Shown here piece after piece: positions 21,232-31,046 of a DNA stretch of 47,445 bases; the first letter of the stretch is position 1, and the number at the start of each line of letters is the position of its first letter. Below the pieces are notes generated by a model. It was not told the DNA's origin. It made no database searches and saw only the letters and a list, made by a program, of their open reading frames with translations. The stretch comes from Bacteroidia bacterium (lineage in GTDB: Bacteria > Bacteroidota > Bacteroidia > Chitinophagales > Saprospiraceae), in assembly GCA_030433135.1 (NCBI GenBank), contig JAUILF010000007.1, positions 1-47,445 of the forward strand, read 5' to 3'. A program made the translations under genes and the position numbers.

Positions 21232-21258
21232 TGAGGTCGGATCTTGTATTCGACCTCA
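21232..21258 (+). terminator. Hairpin between susD-like gene and L-domain gene; possible terminator/attenuator
   Basis: TGAGGTCG...CGACCTCA 8-bp perfect stem with 11-nt loop, followed by aactgtttt. Confidence 0.45.
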
Positions 21259-21292
21259 ACTGTTTTAGCATGTTCCGTTAGTTGGGATTACC

Positions 21293-22597
21293 ATGATAGG
21301 GCCTGATATGATAGAGAGAGTAGAACCTGTGTTCTTGATCTTGCTCCTGGTTGCTACCGGGTGCACAGCCTCTTTTGGGCAATCCCGGTTTGAGGGAGAC
21401 TTAACCTTTGAAAGCCAGGACCAGCTGGATTCTTTCCTGCTGTATTGTGCTGACTGTGAATCTGTTTCGGGTAATGTCACTATCGAGGAAAAAGGCGTGC
21501 AGGAAATTACTAACCTCGAGGCACTCCACGGGATCACCTCTGTAGGTGGTCTTGAGATCAGAAACAATTCCAAACTGATTGACTTAAAGGGTTTAGAAGG
21601 TCTTGCGGAAGTCCATGGTGGATGTGTGATTTCTGGAAACAGTGCGCTGGAATCATTGGCTGCATTGCAGGCATTAACCAGTGTGGGAGAAAGTATCAGG
21701 ATTTCCTCCAATAGATTACTGGAAAAGGTAGCTTCTTTTAAAAACTTGAAAGTGGTCAACGGTGATTTGTCTTGTTCGGATAATCCCCGATTAAACAACC
21801 TTGATGGTTTTCAGAATATCAGGAATGTAAAAGGCAACCTGATCATCAGAGGGTGTGGCAGGCTGGTATCCATGATGGGAATGCAAGGTTTGCAAAGCAT
21901 TGGAGGGCAATTGCTGGTGGCCGAAAATGACAATTTGCTCGACCTGTCAGGACTTGACCAGCTCTCCTATATTGGAGGAGATTGTATTGTGGATCAACAC
22001 GCTGAGTTGATTTCGCTTTCCGGAATGCCACAACTAGTGACCATAGATGGATTTCTTCAGGTAGTAAATAATCCCCGGTTAACCAGTCTGCGAGGTCTGG
22101 AATCCCTGCGTAGTATTTCCGGATTACTACAGGTATACAACAACAATTCCCTGGAAACACTATCGGGGATTGATAGCCTCGTTGATGTGCATATTGATGA
22201 TCTGGCAATCATAGATAACCCCCGGCTGGATCAATGTAACGTTTCCAGTATTTGTGGATTCCTGCAAGCCAATGAAAACAGGCATTCCATCTCAGGTAAT
22301 GATGAGGGGTGTAATACCCGAAAAGAAATACTCGATCTTTGTCAAAGAGGTGGTATTACTATAACACCTGGGCCTAACGAAATTGTCTTTTATCCCGTTC
22401 CGACCACTGGACTGGTTTACTTCACAGGTTCTATTGTCAACCCTACCTTAAGTGTCGCTGATATCGCCGGTCAAAGACTAATACAAGAGCAATATGATGG
22501 AGGAGCTATTGACCTGACATTATTACCCTCGGGTGTTTACCTAGTGGAGTTGCACTCCGACCGGAAAACCATCCGAAGTTCCATTTTGAAATTATAA
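21293..22597 (+). CDS. Receptor L-domain/leucine-rich-repeat-like secreted protein with T9SS-like C-terminus
   Basis: 434 aa; repeated GNVTI/GGLEI/GGQLLVAENDNLLDLSGLDQL units; C-terminal FYPVPTTGLVYF...LPSGVYLVELHSDRKTIRSSILKL. Confidence 0.75.
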   Translation: MIGPDMIERVEPVFLILLLVATGCTASFGQSRFEGDLTFESQDQLDSFLLYCADCESVSGNVTIEEKGVQEITNLEALHGITSVGGLEIRNNSKLIDLKGLEGLAEVHGGCVISGNSALESLAALQALTSVGESIRISSNRLLEKVASFKNLKVVNGDLSCSDNPRLNNLDGFQNIRNVKGNLIIRGCGRLVSMMGMQGLQSIGGQLLVAENDNLLDLSGLDQLSYIGGDCIVDQHAELISLSGMPQLVTIDGFLQVVNNPRLTSLRGLESLRSISGLLQVYNNNSLETLSGIDSLVDVHIDDLAIIDNPRLDQCNVSSICGFLQANENRHSISGNDEGCNTRKEILDLCQRGGITITPGPNEIVFYPVPTTGLVYFTGSIVNPTLSVADIAGQRLIQEQYDGGAIDLTLLPSGVYLVELHSDRKTIRSSILKL

Positions 22598-22607
22598 CCA
22601 ATTCGAC

Positions 22608-24494
22608 ATGATCTTTTCTTCCCGAATTTATTATTCGCTAATCCTGGCTACTGCATATTGTTTTTTCCTAAGTTATACTCCTTTAATGGGGCAGCAGCAT
22701 GGGGATATACCGTCTCTTGAGAATCCGGTAAATACAGCATATTTGACAGATCAACTCAGCACCGAGACCCCTCGATTGATACTCACTCCCGACATCCAGA
22801 GGGACCTCCGACAGAAGGTCAGCAGTGTTCCGGAAGTAGGTAACTACTACCAGGCAATTAAACTCAATGCCGATGAGATCATGAAGGAACCCCTCCTTGA
22901 AAGAAAGCAAGTAGGAAGGAGATTGCTGGCTGTTTCCCGGGAAATGTTGTACCGGATGGGAATTCTGGGGATGGTTTACGTGGTGGATGGTGATAAGGAA
23001 GTCCTGGAACGGATCAATGAGGAATTGCTGGCAGTATGTGCCTTTAGCGACTGGAATCCATCACATTACCTGGATGTTGCCGAAATGTCTCTGGCGTTGG
23101 CACTTGCCATTGATTGGGTTGGTAAGGATTTGCCTCAGTCTACAGTAGAACTAACCAGGAAAAATCTGATAGAAAAGGGATTAATACCGAGTTACAATAA
23201 GGAGGGGAATACGGGCTGGATAAACGGCTCCAACAATTGGAACCAGGTTTGCCACGGGGGTATGATCGCAGCTGCTATTGTGACGGCAGAAGAGGATCCC
23301 GACCTGGCGGCCAGGACTATTGCTAGAGCACTTGATGGAATACCGCACGCCATGATCGAATACGGACCGGATGGTGTTTACCCGGAAGGGTCAACTTATT
23401 GGGGTTATGGAACCAGTTTTTCTGTGATGACATCTTCTATGCTGCAAACTGCATTTGGTACCGATTTTGGTCTGGCAGAATATCCTGCGTTCCTCGAAAG
23501 TGCAGACTTCAGAGTACTGTGCAATGCACCTTCTGGCTGGTACTATAATTTTGCAGACTGTGGTGACCGCAGAGGGCAAAATGGAGACATTACACTTGCC
23601 TGGTTTGCTACCTACACCGGCAATGCTTCCTACTATGAGAAAGAACGTTTTCTGCGGCCAGCGGCTGACATGGGAAAACTCTCACGAATAGCGGGACCGG
23701 GATTGGTATGGTTATCACAATTTGAGGAAACTAAGGCAACCAGCCTTCCCGAAGCATGGAAAGGTGATGGAGCTAACCCGATTGTGATCTTCCGTGGCTC
23801 GGAGCAGGACACACGGGATTATTATTTTGGTGGCAAGGGAGGCAGAGGCACAGTCAATCATGGCAATATGGATGGTGGTTCATTCATCTTTGAACTGGAT
23901 GGTGTGCGATGGTCTGTAGATCCGGGTAACCAGAGTTATCATGCTCTGGAAAAAACGGGTTTTAATCTGTGGGGAAGATGCCAGGAATGCGAGCGTTGGA
24001 CCCTGATAACCAAGAACAATTTCGGGCACAGCACCTTGACAGTCAATAATGAACTTCATGTTACGGATGGATTTGCATCGATCACTGCCTTCAGTAATGG
24101 TGACCAGCCATCAGCCAGTATTGATCTCACCAAGGCATTTGGGGGGAATATGACGAAGGCTGTTCGAACGTTTACCAAAGAGTCAGACCATTCGTTATTG
24201 ATTGAGGATGATATTGAACTCTCTGATTCTACTCAATCTATAACCTGGCAGATGATTACTACCGCAGAGGTGCAACTTGAAGCAGGCCGGGTCATACTAA
24301 GCAAGGATGGGAGGCAATTGGAAATACGTAACCTGTCACATCCGGCACTGATGCCCGGAGTCATTTCCCTGGATCCTCCACCCATTGAGCTCGATCGCAG
24401 GATCGGAGGTCTAAAGCGCCTGGAATTCAGATATCCGGCCTATATGTTTGAAGGTGATGAAGGAAACATTCGAATTCAACTGGCTGGTATGTAG
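22608..24494 (+). CDS. Heparinase II/III-like polysaccharide lyase family protein
   Basis: 628 aa; helical N-terminal region with NGSNNWNQVCHGGMIAAA, DGVYPEGSTYWGYGTSF; C-terminal RGTVNHGNMDGGSFIFELDGVRWSVDPGNQSY. Confidence 0.8.
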   Translation: MIFSSRIYYSLILATAYCFFLSYTPLMGQQHGDIPSLENPVNTAYLTDQLSTETPRLILTPDIQRDLRQKVSSVPEVGNYYQAIKLNADEIMKEPLLERKQVGRRLLAVSREMLYRMGILGMVYVVDGDKEVLERINEELLAVCAFSDWNPSHYLDVAEMSLALALAIDWVGKDLPQSTVELTRKNLIEKGLIPSYNKEGNTGWINGSNNWNQVCHGGMIAAAIVTAEEDPDLAARTIARALDGIPHAMIEYGPDGVYPEGSTYWGYGTSFSVMTSSMLQTAFGTDFGLAEYPAFLESADFRVLCNAPSGWYYNFADCGDRRGQNGDITLAWFATYTGNASYYEKERFLRPAADMGKLSRIAGPGLVWLSQFEETKATSLPEAWKGDGANPIVIFRGSEQDTRDYYFGGKGGRGTVNHGNMDGGSFIFELDGVRWSVDPGNQSYHALEKTGFNLWGRCQECERWTLITKNNFGHSTLTVNNELHVTDGFASITAFSNGDQPSASIDLTKAFGGNMTKAVRTFTKESDHSLLIEDDIELSDSTQSITWQMITTAEVQLEAGRVILSKDGRQLEIRNLSHPALMPGVISLDPPPIELDRRIGGLKRLEFRYPAYMFEGDEGNIRIQLAGM

Positions 24495-24698
24495 TCTATA
24501 TGGAGTAATCATGGCCAAGAGAGGTCCTCACACCAGTAAGTACATTCCAGGGTTAAAACCGGAACCCCTGACCCTCCCTCTCGTGGCCTTCAGGAAATCA
24601 TTCAAATTTATTTGATTGTACCCAACTATTATTGGTTATATTAATTTTCCCTATGCGGTGAATTGAGATCACTGTTCATTATCAAAATTGAGTATTTA

Positions 24699-27600
24699 AT
24701 GTCGATTAGAGTAGCCATACGACATACCACGAGGTATACATACGAGCGCCACATCACCTTGTCACCTCAGGTAGTTCGATTACGCCCTGCCCCACACACC
24801 CGTACGCCGATAAAAGGTTATTCATTACATATTGAGCCGGATGATCATTTTATCAATTGGCAGCAGGATCCCTTCGGAAACTATATGGCCAGACTGGTTT
24901 TTCCCAATAAAGTCAAGGAGTTCCTGGTGGATGTGGAGGTAGTGGCAGACATGATCGTCATAAATCCGTTTGATTTTTTTATTGAAGACTATGCCCAGAA
25001 GTTTCCATTTACCTACCATGAGGATACCAGAAAAGAGCTCAATTCTTATCTGGAATGTCTGGAAGCCGGCCCGTTATTGACTTCGTGGTTAGAAGGAGCA
25101 AGGAAGCTGAAGGAGGAGGAAATGAGTACGATAGATTACCTGGTTGCAATCAATCAGAAGCTAAATCAGGACATCTTTTATAGAATACGTATGGAACCGG
25201 GAGTGCAGACCTGTGAGCAAACACTTGAATCCTCCAGTGGTTCATGTAGGGATTCTGCGTGGCTTCTGGTTCAGGTTATGCGACACCTGGGTTTGGCAGC
25301 CCGATTTGCTTCAGGGTACCTGGTACAGCTAAAAGCAGACCAGCAGTCATTGGATGGTCCTTCCGGGCCCGAAGAAGACTTTACAGATCTTCATGCCTGG
25401 GCCGAGGTGTATATACCCGGTGCTGGGTGGATTGGACTGGATCCCACTAGTGGATTATTTGCGGGGGAAGGTCACATTCCATTGGCATGTACCCCATCAC
25501 CCAGGAGCGCTGCTCCCATCAGTGGTAATGTTGAGGCATGCAAGACCGAGTTTTTCTTTGAAAATAAAGTGGTTAGGATCGAAGAAAAACCCCGTGTAAC
25601 CAAACCGTATACAGATCGGCAGTGGGAAAGGATCGTTCAGCTGGGGCATCAGGTGGAATCCGAACTGGAAGCACACGATGTTCGTCTGACCATGGGAGGG
25701 GAACCCACATTTGTGGCTGTTACTAATCAGGATGCTGCGGAATGGAATACGGCAGCAGATGGAGAGCACAAACGGAAGCTGGCAAACGAGCTTTTCAGGA
25801 AGATGAGAGACTCGTTTGGTCCCGGTGGTTTGATGCAATATGGACAGGGCAAATGGTATCCCGGAGAACCTCTTCCCCGGTGGAAACTGGCTTGTTACTG
25901 GCGCAAAGACGGAAAACCTATTTGGAAAAAAGACCATCTTTTGGCCGATCTTTCAAAACAGTATGACTACAAAATGGATGCCTCGAAGCAGTTCATGGAT
26001 AAGTTAGTCGAATACCTGCACATTGACAGTTCCAACATCACTCCTGCCTACGAAGATCCATTTTACTTTATATGGGAAGAACAGAAGTTACCGGTGGATA
26101 TTGATCCACATGATATGGATCTGGAAGATCAGTTGGAACGGAAGAAACTTTTGGAAATTCTCGATAAGGGAATCAAAACGCCAGTGTCATATGTTGTACC
26201 TATCCAGTGGAACCAGTTTGCTGAGGGCTGGGAAAGTTGCCGTTGGCAATTCAGGCGAAACCACTTGTTTCTCTTACCGGGAAATTCACCTGCGGGTCTG
26301 CGCTTACCACTTGACGCTCTTGGAAAACCGGAGGATGAAAATGACCCCTTTCTCAATAAGGTGGATCCATTTGCTGAAACAGAGCCACTACAGATAGATG
26401 ATGCGAGGTCATCCAGCAAATTTCTGACGAGTCATAAGGTATTGAACACAGCACTTCTCACAGAGGTCAGAGATGGCAAATTATTTGTATTTCTGCCGCC
26501 GATGATTCTTCTTGAGCAGTATCTCTTGTTGGTACAGGCTGTTGAAGAAGTGGCCAGCCAGTTAGACATGCCTGTATTTATAGAGGGGTATGATCCGCCA
26601 TCAGATGATCGAATTCAAAAGTTTATGGTCACACCGGATCCGGGCGTTATCGAAGTAAATATTCACCCCAGTAAGTCATGGGCTGAATTGCTATCGCATT
26701 TCGATATTCTTTTTGATCATGCTGCCTCATCCGGACTCACTACCGAAAAATTCAATTTAGATGGCAAACATACCGGCACCGGTGGTGGAAACCACATTAC
26801 GCTCGGAGGAACATCACCCAAAAACAGTCCCCTTTTACGGCGTCCCGATCTTTTGCAAAGTCTGATAACTTTCTGGCAGCATCATCCTTCACTCTCTTAT
26901 CTGTTTTCTACCCAGTTTATAGGACCAACCAGCCAGGCTCCCCGGGTCGATGAGGGCAGGGATGAGATGTTATACGAACTGGAAATCGCTTTTCAGCAGA
27001 TACCCGGAGACCTGAAAGAAGACCAGGTCCCATACTGGTTGGTGGACCGGCTATTCAGAAATCTGCTTATTGATGTGACAGGTAATACACACAGAGCTGA
27101 GTTTTGCATAGACAAGCTTTATTCTCCGGATTCTTCCAGCGGCAGACTGGGTATACTTGAATTTCGTGGATTTGACATGCCACCTCATTACCGTATGTGT
27201 ATGGTGCAATTTCTGTTGATCCGCGCTCTGGTGATGAGGTTTTGGAAAGAACCTTACCGTAAGAAGTTGGTGAGATGGGGAACTGCTTTGCATGATCGAT
27301 TCTTACTACCTCACTATTGTTACCAGGACTTAGCCGAAGTAATTCGTGATTTGAATGAGCATGGTTATGATTTTGAGATGGGCTGGTTTGAACCGTTCTT
27401 TAGTTTTCGCTTTCCTTTTCTCGGGGAGCTGCAGGTAGACAACATTCACCTTGAGGTAAGGATGGCCATCGAACCCTGGCATGTACTTGGTGAAGAAATA
27501 TCAAGCATGGGCACTGCCCGGTTTGTTGATTCTTCATTGGAGAGAGTGCAGGTAAAAGTCACCGGGTTAACCGACAAGCGGTACAAGCTATTGTGTAATG

Positions 27601-28037
27601 GATATCAGATACCTTTTCAGAGAACAGATACTCAGGGAACCTATGTGGCTGGCATTCGTTACCGCGCCTGGCAACCGCCATCAGCGCTACATCCAAACCT
27701 TCCGGTAGACACCCCCCTGGTTTTTGACCTGTATGATACCTGGACCGAGAAGTCGATCGCTGCATGCAAGTATCACGTAGCACACCCAGGAGGACGTAAC
27801 TATGATACGGCACCGGTAAATAGTTATGAAGCTGAAGCACGAAGAACCTCCCGCTTCTTTGAATTTGGACATAGCATAAATCTGGTCGAACCTACCGTTT
27901 CTGTGCCTGTCGCAACCGGTAGGTTTGTTACCCGGATTCATCATCCCACAGTCAAGGGTCGTATTGAGGATATCCAGAGTGAAGATTATCCCTATACCAT
28001 GGACTTGCGTCGGATCAAACATATCTCCCGAAGTTAA
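24699..28037 (+). CDS. Transglutaminase domain + DUF2126 (putative amidoligase) fusion
   Basis: ORF from 24663, likely start Met at 24699 (MSIRVAIRHTTRYTYERHITLSPQVVRLRPAPHTRT). TG Cys/His/Asp: GSCRDSAW, LHAWAEV, GLDPTSG. DUF2126-like LTMGGEPTFV, YGQGKWYPGEPLPRWKL, GTGGGNHITLGG. Confidence 0.9.
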   Translation: MSIRVAIRHTTRYTYERHITLSPQVVRLRPAPHTRTPIKGYSLHIEPDDHFINWQQDPFGNYMARLVFPNKVKEFLVDVEVVADMIVINPFDFFIEDYAQKFPFTYHEDTRKELNSYLECLEAGPLLTSWLEGARKLKEEEMSTIDYLVAINQKLNQDIFYRIRMEPGVQTCEQTLESSSGSCRDSAWLLVQVMRHLGLAARFASGYLVQLKADQQSLDGPSGPEEDFTDLHAWAEVYIPGAGWIGLDPTSGLFAGEGHIPLACTPSPRSAAPISGNVEACKTEFFFENKVVRIEEKPRVTKPYTDRQWERIVQLGHQVESELEAHDVRLTMGGEPTFVAVTNQDAAEWNTAADGEHKRKLANELFRKMRDSFGPGGLMQYGQGKWYPGEPLPRWKLACYWRKDGKPIWKKDHLLADLSKQYDYKMDASKQFMDKLVEYLHIDSSNITPAYEDPFYFIWEEQKLPVDIDPHDMDLEDQLERKKLLEILDKGIKTPVSYVVPIQWNQFAEGWESCRWQFRRNHLFLLPGNSPAGLRLPLDALGKPEDENDPFLNKVDPFAETEPLQIDDARSSSKFLTSHKVLNTALLTEVRDGKLFVFLPPMILLEQYLLLVQAVEEVASQLDMPVFIEGYDPPSDDRIQKFMVTPDPGVIEVNIHPSKSWAELLSHFDILFDHAASSGLTTEKFNLDGKHTGTGGGNHITLGGTSPKNSPLLRRPDLLQSLITFWQHHPSLSYLFSTQFIGPTSQAPRVDEGRDEMLYELEIAFQQIPGDLKEDQVPYWLVDRLFRNLLIDVTGNTHRAEFCIDKLYSPDSSSGRLGILEFRGFDMPPHYRMCMVQFLLIRALVMRFWKEPYRKKLVRWGTALHDRFLLPHYCYQDLAEVIRDLNEHGYDFEMGWFEPFFSFRFPFLGELQVDNIHLEVRMAIEPWHVLGEEISSMGTARFVDSSLERVQVKVTGLTDKRYKLLCNGYQIPFQRTDTQGTYVAGIRYRAWQPPSALHPNLPVDTPLVFDLYDTWTEKSIAACKYHVAHPGGRNYDTAPVNSYEAEARRTSRFFEFGHSINLVEPTVSVPVATGRFVTRIHHPTVKGRIEDIQSEDYPYTMDLRRIKHISRS

Positions 28038-28079
28038 ACCCGAACTATACATTAGGCCTTTCTTTGACGTACTGACGTA

Positions 28080-28410
28080 CTGACGAATCGCTACGCGATT
28101 GTCAGCATTCCTTCGCGATTGTTAGTACTGACGGCCTACGGCGTCACTAGGCACACTCACTGACGATTCTTCGGATGTCAGCACTACGCACACCCACACC
28201 CCACACGCACACTCACAATTACTGATGATTCTTAGGATGTCAGCGCTACGCACACCCACCCTTACTGACGATTCTTCGGATGTCAGCACTACGCACACTC
28301 ACCCTTACTGACGATCCTTGGGATGTCAGCGCTACGCACACCACACCTACTGAGGATCCTTCGGATGTCAGCACAGGCACACCCACACCCACACTCACAC
28401 TCACACTCAA
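28080..28410. repeat. Degenerate tandem array of CTGAC-N-GTCAG hairpins separated by CA-rich tracts
   Basis: Hairpin units at 28160-28181, 28222-28243, 28265-28286, 28308-28329, 28350-28371 (core CTGACGATTCTTCGGATGTCAG, then CACTACGCACACnCACCCTTA), plus diverged units at 28080-28105 and 28128-28146; spacing about 43 bp for the last units. Confidence 0.9.
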
Positions 28411-28475
28411 GTTGTGGATATCTTTTAAAAAGTGGAAGTATTAACCGTTGAAACAAACAGTATATTCGCTGTATT

Positions 28476-31046
28476 ATGCTCACGAGTTACTTAAAGGATC
28501 ATCAGAAGGATACTCTTACCTTTTTTGATGAAATGGTAAACCCGGATGGGGTAATATGGGAACATTGGAGAAAGCTACTGAACAGCTATGATCAAATGAG
28601 CCTGGATACCATGGTTCGTAAACATCGTGAGGTTCAGCGTTTGTTGCGAGAGAACGGTGTTACCTACAATGTCTATGGTGATCCGGAAGGTATCAATCGA
28701 CCCTGGGATCTTGATCCTATTCCTATGGTCTTTAGTAGTTCTGACTGGCAGCAGATAGAGGATGGACTCTTGCAAAGAGTAGATCTTCTGAATCATATTT
28801 TGCTGGATTTATATGGATCACGAACCTTGCTTCGAGCGAGCAAGATTCCGCTCGAAATGATATACAATCATGGTGGATTTCTGAGGCAGGCAGATAAATT
28901 GCGACTGAAAAGTGATTTGCAACTGATCCATTATTCCGCGGATATGGCCAGGGGGCCGAATGGTCAGATGTGGGTACTGAACGATAGGACTGATGCACCT
29001 TCTGGTGCAGGCTATGCATTGGAAAACCGTGCTGCCATGACCAGGGTTTTTCCAAAACTTATTCGTGAAAACAAGGTGAGAAAGATCTCATCCTACTATC
29101 AGACGTTAAGAGATACTCTTTCTGGTCTGGCACCGATTCATACCGACAACCCCAGGATTGTGATTCTCTCACCCGGGGCTACTAATGAAACCTATTTTGA
29201 GCATGCTTATTTGTCATCCTTTTTGGGATTTACCATGGCTTTTGGCCAGGATTTGACGGTTCGAGATGGTTATGTATGGTTGCGTACGGTGAGAGGACTG
29301 GAAAAAGTGGATGTCATCCTGAGACGTGTAGATGATGTCTATTGCGATCCGCTGGAGTTTAAGGGTGATTCTCAATTAGGTGTGGTGGGTTTGATGGAAG
29401 CAGTTAGACAAAAGAAGGTATCTGTGGTCAATCCCATTGGTTGCAGAATCCTTGAAAACCCGGGACTAATGGCGTTTCTGCCTTCACTCTGTCGGGAGAT
29501 TCTTGGACAGGATCTCATATTACCGTCCGTGGCTACCTGGTGGTGTGGACAGGAGAGGGAGAAAAAGTATGTTCTGGATAATCTTCCCGGTCTGATTATA
29601 AAGAGTATTTACCGGGATCATGAAAATCACTCCGTTGATGGGGCCGGACTTTCCCACACCGAACTGGAGTTTTGGAGAAACAGAATCAGGAAACACCCAT
29701 ATCTGTTTGTTGGCCAGGAACGGGTTCACTTTTCCACAACCCCTTCGTTGGTTGATGGCAACCTGGAGGCCAGGAATGCTTTGTTCAGAAGTTATGTTGC
29801 CGCGAATCTGGAGTCAGAATCTTATGTGGTTATGCCCGGAGGGTTGGCCAGGTCCTCAATTTCTCGTGGATTTTTCAAGGTTTCCAGTCAGATGGGTGGA
29901 ATCAGCAAGGATGCCTGGGTGGTGGGACAAAGTAACGGCAGGGATGGCAAGATCAAGGTCGGAGAAAGTACCGACCAATCTCTGCGCCCCACGCACAACG
30001 TACTTCCCAGCAGGTCGGGCGAAAGTCTTTACTGGCTTGGCCGGTATCTCGAAAGAGTGGTCTATACGTTGAGGTTGATGCGTATTGTGCTGAAAAAATA
30101 TAACGAGTCTGACGGTCAATTCTCAGACGATGAGGACCAGGCACTTCTTATCCTGTTGAAGAGTCTTACCGTATTGACATCGACTTATCCGGGGTTTGTG
30201 GGAGTAAAAACAGACAGGCAAACTGCCAGAGAAAACTTGGCTCATCCGAAGCAAGAACTTGTCTCACTGGCCCTGGATGCGGATCGCCCGGGTACGCTGG
30301 CACATTCATTACAGGCAGTTTTTAGTAACAGTTTCACTGTTCGTGACAGATTGAGTCTTGATACGTGGCGTATTCTGGATAGTATGAAGGAACAATGGAG
30401 TCAACTTGGAAGTGACAGCGATCTTGCTACTATACACAATGCTTTGGACCATTTGATTATCGAGCTAATGGCTTTTAATGGTTTGAGTATTGACAGTATG
30501 ACCAGAGAATCGAGTTGGCAGCTGCTCAATATTGGCAGATACGTGGAATCAGGTGTGTTCTCAGCAAACCTGATGAGATACACATTGGGTGAGAGCAGAA
30601 ATTTGGAGGTGGAAAAAATCCTGATGGATGTTGTGTTACAATGCAATGACAGCCTGATAACCTATCGTTACCGTTATCGTTCTAATCTTCAGTTGGCAGG
30701 AGTCTTGCAATTGCTGATCACTGTAGATGAAAACCCACGTGCTTTACTACATTTTTTACATGAGATTGAAAAACTGGTAAATAACCTGCCCCGTGGTGAT
30801 CAGGGCTCCACCTTTGTTGCCTTGCAAAAGAAGATTCTCGAGTGCAGGATGATTATCCAGCTTTGCGATATTGAGACTCTCACTCGATCAGAACCCAAAA
30901 ATCATGTACGCGAGGCATTGGATGACCTCCTGTATAAGGTTGCAAACCTTTTAGGTAATACTTCGGATCTTATTGTCGAAAACTATTTTAGCCATACTTT
31001 GAATCAATATAGTTTTGTTCAAAGCCAAAGATTACCCAATATATGA
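28476..31046 (+). CDS. Circularly permuted ATP-grasp fused to alpha-E domain
   Basis: 856 aa; N-half parallels the 33899-35332 protein (NVYGDPEGINRPWDLDPIP, APSGAGYALENR, TYFEHAYLSSFLG, RTVRGLEKVDVILRRVDD); C-half SRSGESLYWLGRYLERVVYTLRLMR is alpha-E-like. Confidence 0.9.
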   Translation: MLTSYLKDHQKDTLTFFDEMVNPDGVIWEHWRKLLNSYDQMSLDTMVRKHREVQRLLRENGVTYNVYGDPEGINRPWDLDPIPMVFSSSDWQQIEDGLLQRVDLLNHILLDLYGSRTLLRASKIPLEMIYNHGGFLRQADKLRLKSDLQLIHYSADMARGPNGQMWVLNDRTDAPSGAGYALENRAAMTRVFPKLIRENKVRKISSYYQTLRDTLSGLAPIHTDNPRIVILSPGATNETYFEHAYLSSFLGFTMAFGQDLTVRDGYVWLRTVRGLEKVDVILRRVDDVYCDPLEFKGDSQLGVVGLMEAVRQKKVSVVNPIGCRILENPGLMAFLPSLCREILGQDLILPSVATWWCGQEREKKYVLDNLPGLIIKSIYRDHENHSVDGAGLSHTELEFWRNRIRKHPYLFVGQERVHFSTTPSLVDGNLEARNALFRSYVAANLESESYVVMPGGLARSSISRGFFKVSSQMGGISKDAWVVGQSNGRDGKIKVGESTDQSLRPTHNVLPSRSGESLYWLGRYLERVVYTLRLMRIVLKKYNESDGQFSDDEDQALLILLKSLTVLTSTYPGFVGVKTDRQTARENLAHPKQELVSLALDADRPGTLAHSLQAVFSNSFTVRDRLSLDTWRILDSMKEQWSQLGSDSDLATIHNALDHLIIELMAFNGLSIDSMTRESSWQLLNIGRYVESGVFSANLMRYTLGESRNLEVEKILMDVVLQCNDSLITYRYRYRSNLQLAGVLQLLITVDENPRALLHFLHEIEKLVNNLPRGDQGSTFVALQKKILECRMIIQLCDIETLTRSEPKNHVREALDDLLYKVANLLGNTSDLIVENYFSHTLNQYSFVQSQRLPNI

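Noticed and set aside
28080-28410. Possible CRISPR array (regular ~43-bp spacing)
   Set aside because: The conserved part is a degenerate 22-bp hairpin and the intervening parts are similar CA-rich low-complexity DNA, not unique spacers. Spacing varies (62/43/43/42) and no cas genes are nearby.
28289-28483. 64-aa Cys-rich ORF (ECECECGCGCACAD), metallothionein-like in appearance
   Set aside because: It is the antisense reading of the (CACACT/CACACC)n tract and hairpin array; composition is explained by the repeat.
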